From an uncultured Chloroflexota bacterium (lineage in GTDB: Bacteria; Chloroflexota; Limnocylindria; Limnocylindrales; Limnocylindraceae), in the NCBI GenBank assembly GCA_903937225.1, contig CAIZYO010000057.1, positions 1 to 5,513 on the forward strand: a DNA stretch of 5,513 nt, written 5' to 3'. This document shows, piece after piece, positions 1 through 4,686 of this stretch. The notes beneath the pieces are model-generated. The model did no database searches. It had not been told where the DNA came from and saw only the letters and a list, made by a program, of their open reading frames with translations. The first letter of the stretch is position 1, and each line of letters begins with the position of its first letter. A program made the translations under genes and the position numbers.

Positions 1-72
1 CCACTTCAGACGAAGGTCCAACGACGCCAGCTGGCGAAGGAGCCCTCGCTGACTGATCTGATCCGCGTCAAT
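1..72 (+). other. Junction with upstream gene; possible scpB 3' end and unconventional rluB start region
   Basis: No gene can be called with confidence here. The frame beginning at base 3 gives a 17-residue acidic tail ending at TGA 54-56 (DEGPTTPAGEGALAD). That would suit the variable C-terminus of ScpB, the usual neighbour of this pseudouridine synthase in many bacteria. The frame beginning at base 2 ends at TGA 50-52 with an arginine-rich tail. The frame of the pseudouridine synthase is open back to base 1. A purine-rich GAAGGAG at 36-42 resembles a Shine-Dalgarno sequence and lies 6 bases before an in-frame CTG at 49. That CTG overlaps the TGA at 50-52 as CTGA, the same geometry as the later gene junctions. 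Which upstream frame is real cannot be decided without the bases left of the window. Confidence 0.3.
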
Positions 73-882
73 GTGCTCGTCGCTGAGCGCTCGGGCCTCT
101 CTCGTCGTGGCGCTGATGCAGCGATTGCGGCGGCGCGAGTTACGAGTGCAGGCCGAACTGTCCTCCTTGGCGAGCGAATGGAGCCGAGTTCACTCCTTGA
201 ACTTGACGGAAAGGCGCTCGCTGCGCGTAGTGGCGCGCCAGCTGATGTAAGCGATCCGCTTGGTGGCGCGGAGATGCTCGCGTGGCATAAGCCCTGGGGG
301 GTCACCACAACGCACGCGGACCCACATGCTGAGATCACGCTGCCGCAGGCGCTCACCCCGCTCCTCGGCGAGACGCGCGCCGCGCGCATGCTTTCAATCG
401 GTCGACTCGATCGGGAGAGCGAAGGACTGCTGCTCCTCACACCTGAGCGCCGCCTGGTGTCACCGATCGCACACCCGCGCGCTGGCCTTCAACGCGGATA
501 CGCAGTGATGTGTGACCTACCGCTCGGACACGCGGAGCAGACGCGGTTGCGCGCAGGGATTCGGCTTACTGATGGATGGGCGCGCGCGCTTGACGCGCGG
601 GAGATTCGCCCGGACGATCGACTCCCCGAGGACGTACTGGACGATGGTTCGGACCCTGCACAGTGGAGCTACATCGCACTGGGGGAGGGACGCCACCACG
701 AGGTGCGCAGGCTCTACGGCGCGATTGCGCGCCCTGTGCGGCGGCTAATTCGCATTTCGTTCGGACCAGTCCATCTTGCAAACATTCGCGTCGGCGAAGC
801 ACGACCACTCGAGGTGACAGAGCGAGCCGAACTCGGCAACGTTCTCCTCGCTTCGGCAACCCGATCGGCAGTCAACCCGTGA
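73..882 (+). CDS. rluB: RsuA/RluB-family 23S rRNA pseudouridine synthase (start uncertain)
   Basis: It should isomerise a specific uridine of 23S rRNA to pseudouridine during 50S maturation in the cytoplasm. Counting from GTG 73 (269 residues), an N-terminal S4-like RNA-binding segment (SGLSRRGADAAIAAARV, about 7-23) is followed by a linker. The catalytic domain then opens with KPWG (73-76) and carries GRLDRESEGLLLLT, with the nucleophilic aspartate at D113. HP and RGY follow at 134-143, and EGRHHEVRR at 205-213. These are the hallmarks of the RsuA/RluB/RluE/RluF family. RluB is favoured by the cmk-plsC neighbourhood, but the exact target uridine cannot be read from sequence. GTG 73 is the first conventional start in the window, but the residues just before it (IRVN) match the RLN that normally begins the S4 domain. 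Translation therefore probably begins earlier, at CTG 49, CTG 58 or left of the window. The linker after S4 is some 10-15 residues longer than I expect. The stop overlaps cmk by four bases. Confidence 0.9.
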   Translation: MLVAERSGLSRRGADAAIAAARVTSAGRTVLLGERMEPSSLLELDGKALAARSGAPADVSDPLGGAEMLAWHKPWGVTTTHADPHAEITLPQALTPLLGETRAARMLSIGRLDRESEGLLLLTPERRLVSPIAHPRAGLQRGYAVMCDLPLGHAEQTRLRAGIRLTDGWARALDAREIRPDDRLPEDVLDDGSDPAQWSYIALGEGRHHEVRRLYGAIARPVRRLIRISFGPVHLANIRVGEARPLEVTERAELGNVLLASATRSAVNP

Positions 883-1589
883 CGCAGATCGCCATTGACG
901 GACCAGCGTCAAGTGGGAAGAGCAGCGTCGGGGTCCGAGTCGCCGCATCGTTTGGGTACGGTTTCTTGGACACTGGACTGCTGTATCGGGCGGTCACGAG
1001 GGCGGCACTTGATGGCGGCGTAGCAGGTGCTACTGGCGCGCTGCTTGAGGTCTCATCAGCCATCAGTGCAGGCGACGCAGAGAAGCTTGTGCAACTCGCG
1101 CACCTTGCGGACGTGGATCTTGAGAGTGGGAGTGCGACGATCGTGGTGGATGGCAGGCCCTTTGAAGCATCAGAGCTTGAGGGTGGCGACGTGGAGCGCG
1201 CCGTTGCGGCGATTGCAGCCATCCCAGAGGTTCGGGCAGCACTCCGCACCGTGCAGCGCGAAACCGCCATGCGTGGAGGCGTCGTGCTCGCCGGGCGTGA
1301 CATTGGGACGGTGGTCTATCCGGAGGCCCAACACAAGTTCTTCCTTGACGCGTCCGCTGAGACGCGCGCGTTGCGCCGAGCAATCCAGCGTGGCTTTAGA
1401 GAGGGTTCAGATGAACACCAGGAGGCGCTGCGTAGCCTGATCGCTCGAGATCGGGAGGATCGCGGCCGATTAGTGGCACCACTCCGCGCTGCCGATGATG
1501 CCCACCTCATTGAGACGGATTCCCTCACGCTTGACGGCGTTGTTGATCAGATCGTGCAGAGGGTTCGTTCGTCGTCACATGTCGCTTGA
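879..1589 (+). CDS. cmk: Cytidylate (CMP/dCMP) kinase
   Basis: It phosphorylates CMP and dCMP with ATP, recycling CMP from RNA turnover and from phospholipid synthesis in the cytoplasm. The product has 236 residues, normal for the family. The P-loop GPASSGKS is at 8-15, the LDTG..YR motif at 30-37, PEVR at 116-119, and GRDIGTVVYP at 139-148. A lid region, ARDREDRGRLVAPL, is at 189-202. By alignment to E. coli Cmk (from memory), R110, R131, D132, R181 and R188 correspond to R119, R140, D141, R190 and R197, all present. The serine that contacts the cytosine (E. coli S101) is alanine here (A110), and the arginine of the usual IR motif before it is glutamate (E101). The GTG start at 879 overlaps the rluB stop as GTGA and places the P-loop at the normal distance. 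The open frame extends further upstream, but only as overlap with rluB. No Shine-Dalgarno is visible, so translational coupling is likely. Confidence 0.96.
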   Translation: MTQIAIDGPASSGKSSVGVRVAASFGYGFLDTGLLYRAVTRAALDGGVAGATGALLEVSSAISAGDAEKLVQLAHLADVDLESGSATIVVDGRPFEASELEGGDVERAVAAIAAIPEVRAALRTVQRETAMRGGVVLAGRDIGTVVYPEAQHKFFLDASAETRALRRAIQRGFREGSDEHQEALRSLIARDREDRGRLVAPLRAADDAHLIETDSLTLDGVVDQIVQRVRSSSHVA

Positions 1590-2229
1590 TCGTCCACCGC
1601 TTGGGATGCGCCTCTCCGACGCGTTCGGAGGTTGGGCCATTCGCCGTCTCGCACGCGAGATCGTTGTCGAGGGGATGGAGCGAATCCCGAAGGATGGGCC
1701 CGTCATCTTGGTTGGAAATCACATTTCATGGCTTGACCCAATCTTTTTGGCGTGCTGGCTAACGCCTGAGACCGGACGCGCGATCAATTGGATGGGGAAG
1801 GCGGAGGCGATGCGCTGGCCTCTGGTCGGCACGTTCCTGCGCGTCAATGGAGTTTTCGGTGTGCGGCGGGGGGCGGCAGACCTTGAAGCCTTTCGCTTGG
1901 CCGAAGGGGTGCTCCGGGATGGGAACGTTCTAGGGATCTACCCTGAAGGGACGCGTTCCCGTGACGGGAAGATTGGTACCTTCCGAGACGGCGCGGCACT
2001 TCTCGCGTTGCGCAGTGGAGCTCCCGTTGTCCCCGTTGCAGTGAGCGGTACCGAACAACTTTGGCCTCGGGGCGCACTACTCCCGCGACGGGCGGCAAGG
2101 ATTCACATGGTAATTGGTGAACCACGCCGATTCACGTATTCAGCAGGCGATCGCCCAGCCCTTCCGCTCGTTGCCGAGCAGATGCGAGCCGCCGTAGCCA
2201 CCCTCCTCCCGCACGAGTACCGCCCATAG
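1579..2229 (+). CDS. plsC: 1-acyl-sn-glycerol-3-phosphate acyltransferase (PlsC/LPLAT family)
   Basis: It transfers a second acyl chain to lysophosphatidic acid to make phosphatidic acid, the precursor of all phospholipids, at the inner face of the membrane. From ATG 1579 it has 216 residues. The acyltransferase motifs appear in order: HX4D as NHISWLDP (H48, D53), a GTFLRVNGVFGVRRG block at 84-98 with the acceptor-binding arginines, YPEGTRS at 121-127, and VPVAVSG at 151-157. No clear hydrophobic N-terminal transmembrane helix is visible, so membrane attachment is probably peripheral, as in other short PlsC proteins. ATG 1579 gives an 11-base overlap with cmk. ATG 1606, nine codons later, is an equally plausible start. 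An in-frame ATG at 1495 would add an arginine-rich leader shadowing cmk and is unlikely. The order cmk-plsC is conserved in many bacteria, and gpsA in the same cluster supplies the backbone. The acyl donor (ACP or CoA) cannot be told from sequence. Confidence 0.92.
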   Translation: MSLDRPPLGMRLSDAFGGWAIRRLAREIVVEGMERIPKDGPVILVGNHISWLDPIFLACWLTPETGRAINWMGKAEAMRWPLVGTFLRVNGVFGVRRGAADLEAFRLAEGVLRDGNVLGIYPEGTRSRDGKIGTFRDGAALLALRSGAPVVPVAVSGTEQLWPRGALLPRRAARIHMVIGEPRRFTYSAGDRPALPLVAEQMRAAVATLLPHEYRP

Positions 2230-2239
2230 CGAAGCAGCA

Positions 2240-2279
2240 CAAGCGAGGGCGAGCGCCTTCCAGGCGGCAGGTTCGCTTG
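2240..2279 (+). other. Nested hairpin in the plsC-ispH gap
   Basis: CAAGCGA at 2240-2246 pairs with TCGCTTG at 2273-2279. Inside this, CGCC at 2254-2257 pairs with GGCG at 2263-2266 around a five-base loop. It starts 11 bases after the plsC stop, where a terminator or attenuator could sit. No U-rich tract follows (the next bases are ATGGGTGGAG), so it is not a standard intrinsic terminator. It may weakly separate plsC from ispH, stabilise the upstream mRNA end, or be a chance pairing. Confidence 0.25.
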
Positions 2280-2295
2280 GATGGGTGGAGTAGGG

Positions 2296-2308
2296 GATAA
2301 TCGCCCAC
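2296..2308 (+). promoter_or_regulatory. Possible leaderless promoter (-10 box) of ispH
   Basis: GATAAT at 2296-2301 matches the TATAAT consensus at five of six positions and ends 7 bases before the ispH ATG at 2309. Transcription would therefore begin at about the A of the start codon, the geometry of leaderless genes. The best -35 candidate is TTGGAT at 2277-2282, a poor match with a short 13-base spacer, so an extended or -35-independent promoter would be needed. AGGGGA at 2292-2297 could instead serve as a distant Shine-Dalgarno, 11 bases from the ATG. This is the only gap between genes in the window, so it is the natural place for a promoter driving ispH-der-gpsA. Confidence 0.4.
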
Positions 2309-3265
2309 ATGGGAAGTGTCGAGAGCATCAGCATCGCGAAGCGCACAGGGGTCTGCTATGGCGTGCGCGAGGCGATCGACAAGGCGAAGGTTGCGCGCGC
2401 CGAGGGGAAGGCAACACACACGCTCGGGCACGTCGTGCACAACGAGGGACTGATCGCGGACCTTCATGCTCGTGGTATTGAGAGCGTGGAGACGCTCGAC
2501 CAGGTGACCGAAGGCGCGGCAATCGTCATTCGTGCGCATGGGGTAACCCCAGAGGTGCTGCAGCGCGCCAATGAGCGTGGTCTTGAAGTGATCGACGGGA
2601 CTTGTACCTGGGTGGTACAGGAGCATCGCGAGCTAGCGAAGCTCGTGGAAGAGGGCTACGAGATCGTGCTTCTTGGGACACCGCACCATCCGGAGGTCGT
2701 GGGCCTCCTCGGTTTCGCCCCCAACGCAATTCTGGTTGACGAAGAGGAGGATTGGGCGAAGATCCCGCGTCGGAAGCGCATGGCCCTAATCACCCAATCA
2801 ACGCAACCCCCCTGGAAGTTTGAGCGGCTCGCCGCCTTCCTCGTCTCTCGCTGCCATGAACTGAAGGTGCTGAACACCGTCTGCCCAGTCACCATTCGTC
2901 GCCAGGAAGACACGATGGAGGCGGCTCGATCCGTTGACATGATGGTGGTTGTGGGTGGGAGCAAGAGCGCGAACACGAAGGAGCTCACTCGTCTTTGCGA
3001 GATCAGCGGCACGCGAGCACTCCAAATTGAATCTGCTGCTGATTTGCGTGACCCTGCACCATTCGCGGGTGTCATCCGAGTCGGCGTGACCGGCGGAACA
3101 AGTACGCCAATCGAGGATCTTGAACGGGTTGCCGCGCGAATCGCCGAGCTGGCTGGAACCGAATCTGTGAAGGGGAGAGCCGGTGAGATCGCACGAGAGG
3201 CCCTCGCCTCCGCGGCGACACCGCAGTACCGAACCACCTCAATCGCTGAACCGAGCGCACGATGA
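2309..3265 (+). CDS. ispH: 4-hydroxy-3-methylbut-2-enyl diphosphate reductase (IspH/LytB)
   Basis: It is the last enzyme of the MEP isoprenoid pathway, reducing HMBPP to IPP and DMAPP with a [4Fe-4S] cluster in the cytoplasm. The 318 residues are of normal length. The three cluster cysteines are C16 (GVCYG), C99 (GTC) and C192 (NTVCP). Substrate and proton-relay residues, aligned to E. coli from memory, are H41 (GHVVHN), H77 (RAHGV), H127 and E129 (HHPEVVG), T165 (QSTQ), S220 and N222 (SANT), and S265 (TSTP). All are present, so the enzyme should be active. Two motifs deviate: the usual DATCP around the second cysteine is DGTCT (96-100), and TAGAS is TGGTS (261-265). ATG 2309 lies seven residues before the conserved KRTGVCYGV and has no close Shine-Dalgarno. 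The last 30 residues or so (after about 288) are a family-variable tail rich in Ala. The stop overlaps the der start as ATGA. Confidence 0.96.
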   Translation: MGSVESISIAKRTGVCYGVREAIDKAKVARAEGKATHTLGHVVHNEGLIADLHARGIESVETLDQVTEGAAIVIRAHGVTPEVLQRANERGLEVIDGTCTWVVQEHRELAKLVEEGYEIVLLGTPHHPEVVGLLGFAPNAILVDEEEDWAKIPRRKRMALITQSTQPPWKFERLAAFLVSRCHELKVLNTVCPVTIRRQEDTMEAARSVDMMVVVGGSKSANTKELTRLCEISGTRALQIESAADLRDPAPFAGVIRVGVTGGTSTPIEDLERVAARIAELAGTESVKGRAGEIAREALASAATPQYRTTSIAEPSAR

Positions 3266-4686
3266 GCCGTCGCCAGGGGCCGGATGAGGAGGTGGTGCAG
3301 GAGCGCCTGCCGCTCGTTGCGCTCGTTGGGCGACCGAATGTTGGGAAGAGCACACTCTTTAATCGTTTCGTTGGCGAGCGACGAGCAGTTGTTGAAGATC
3401 GTGCTGGGACAACACGGGACCGCTTGATCTCTATTGCGGAGTGGAACGGATTCAAGTTTCGCCTGGTAGACACTGGAGGGATGCAGCCGGCGCAGGGGGA
3501 CGTGATTGACGTCGCCGTACAGGACCAGGCGCGAATTGCCGTGACAAATGCGGACCTCATCATCCTAGTTGTGGATGCGGCGACCGGTCCAAATCCTGGC
3601 GATGCAGAGGTGGCACAACTGCTGCGCAAGAGTGGCAAGCCAATCCTGCTCGCGGCGAACAAGGCTGACAACATTGAGCGTGAGCGCGCAGCACATGAGT
3701 TTGCCGCACTCGGCTTTGACGCCATCTATCCGGTAAGTGCGCAACACGGGATCGGCTCAGGTGATCTTCTTGACGTGCTTATTGAAAGCCTGCGCGGACT
3801 CCCGCCCGAGAGCGGCCTACCTACTCGTGAGGGCGAAGTAACGGTCGCCATCGTAGGGCGCCCGAACGTTGGGAAGTCGAGCCTGCTGAATCAGCTCCTC
3901 GGTGAAGAGCGCACCGTTGTGAGCAACGTGCCAGGAACGACGAGAGACGCCATCGACGACCACATTGATCACGCTGGTCGTTACATCACGCTCGTGGATA
4001 CCGCGGGAATCAAGAAGCGGGGGAGGATCGCATCAGGCCCCGTTGCGGAAAAGTATGCAACCGTTCGCTCTGTTGCGGCGCTAGATCGCGCCGATGTTGC
4101 GCTGCTTCTGATTGATGCGTCAACGGGCCTGCAGGCGCAAGATCTTCACGTAGCAGGCTCTGTGATTGAAGCGGGGAAGGGTCTCGTCATCGTGATGAAC
4201 AAGTGGGACCTTGTTGAGAAGGACGGCTTCACGTTTGACACGGCGATGGGACTGCTCCGTCGCCAGGCCCCATTCCTTGATTTTGCACCGATCCTCTCCA
4301 TCTCTGCGCTGACGGGCTTGCGCGCGACGAAGGTGCTAGACGCAGCGATCGCTGCGGCGGATGCGCGTCAGTTGCGAATTCCTACTGGCGCACTGAACCG
4401 CCTGGTGGCAGAGGCGGTTGCCCGTCAGGAGCCTGCGCATAGCGGCAGTAAGCGTCCGAAGATCCTGTATGCGGCACAGGCGGCGACACCGCCACCTACC
4501 TTCGTCCTCTTCGCACGAAATGCGGCGCAGGTCCATTTTAGTTGGCAGCGCTTCCTTGAAAATCAGATCCGCGACCAGTATCCGTTGACCGGTACCCCGA
4601 TCCGTATTGTGGTGCGAGAGCGGGCGGCGGAGGAGGGGCGTGAGCGTGGACGTGCAGGTGGTCGGACAGGGAGTCGGAGTCGATGA
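3262..4686 (+). CDS. der: Ribosome biogenesis GTPase Der (EngA)
   Basis: It is an essential double GTPase that binds the 50S subunit and assists its late assembly. The 474 residues contain two G domains in tandem. The first has GRPNVGKST (23-31), GTTRDR (49-54), DTGG (70-73) and NKAD (133-136). The second has GRPNVGKSS (199-207), GTTRD (225-229), DTAG (246-249), NKWD (313-316) and SALTG (348-352). A C-terminal KH-like domain (about 355-452) carries KRPKILYAAQ, PPPTFVLFARN, RFLENQIRDQY and GTPIRI, typical of the family. A basic tail rich in Arg and Gly follows (453-474), a variable feature that may touch rRNA. The ATG overlaps the ispH stop by four bases and has no Shine-Dalgarno, so coupling to ispH is likely. 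The stop overlaps gpsA in the same way. A plsY gene, often found between der and gpsA, is absent here. Confidence 0.97.
   Translation: MSRRQGPDEEVVQERLPLVALVGRPNVGKSTLFNRFVGERRAVVEDRAGTTRDRLISIAEWNGFKFRLVDTGGMQPAQGDVIDVAVQDQARIAVTNADLIILVVDAATGPNPGDAEVAQLLRKSGKPILLAANKADNIERERAAHEFAALGFDAIYPVSAQHGIGSGDLLDVLIESLRGLPPESGLPTREGEVTVAIVGRPNVGKSSLLNQLLGEERTVVSNVPGTTRDAIDDHIDHAGRYITLVDTAGIKKRGRIASGPVAEKYATVRSVAALDRADVALLLIDASTGLQAQDLHVAGSVIEAGKGLVIVMNKWDLVEKDGFTFDTAMGLLRRQAPFLDFAPILSISALTGLRATKVLDAAIAAADARQLRIPTGALNRLVAEAVARQEPAHSGSKRPKILYAAQAATPPPTFVLFARNAAQVHFSWQRFLENQIRDQYPLTGTPIRIVVRERAAEEGRERGRAGGRTGSRSR
4341..4356. repeat. Perfect 16-bp palindrome inside der
   Basis: CGCAGCGATCGCTGCG reads the same on both strands and is centred on GATC. 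It contains the octamer GCGATCGC, known as HIP1 in cyanobacteria. It lies in the coding sequence of der just after the second G domain and encodes an ordinary Ala-rich helix (DAAIAAAD). It may be chance helped by Ala codons and the local GATC excess. Confidence 0.5.
4668..4673 (+). promoter_or_regulatory. Ribosome binding site of gpsA
   Basis: AGGGAG lies 9 bases before the gpsA ATG at 4683, inside the coding sequence of the basic tail of Der. It is the clearest Shine-Dalgarno in the window and supports this start. Together with the ATGA overlap, it suggests gpsA is translated both by coupling and by its own initiation. Confidence 0.5.

Noticed and set aside
581..600. Alternating CG tract with a six-base stem (583-588 with 594-599) in rluB, and a similar tract at 371-390
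   Set aside because: It encodes ordinary Ala/Arg residues in a GC-rich gene. Such tracts arise often from GCG/CGC codons, and I see no sign of a regulatory role.
566..859. Minus-strand open frames across the window, such as 566-859, 872-1303, 2132-2626, 2656-3237, 3072-3725, 4336-4948 and 5204-5473
   Set aside because: Each lies opposite a well-supported + strand gene, and their products are low-complexity Arg/Ser/Pro-rich sequences with no family motif. This is the usual shadow of GC-rich coding DNA.
663..878. Upstream extension of cmk to an ATG at 663
   Set aside because: It overlaps the conserved C-terminus of the pseudouridine synthase and adds an Arg/Thr-rich leader before the P-loop. 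GTG 879 gives the normal family length.
1495..1578. Upstream start for plsC at ATG 1495
   Set aside because: The extra 28 residues are a shadow of the conserved C-terminus of Cmk. ATG 1579 or 1606 fits the family better.
2281..2481. Small + strand open frame starting at ATG 2281
   Set aside because: It runs out of frame through ispH, has a His/Arg/Gly-rich composition and no recognisable motif.
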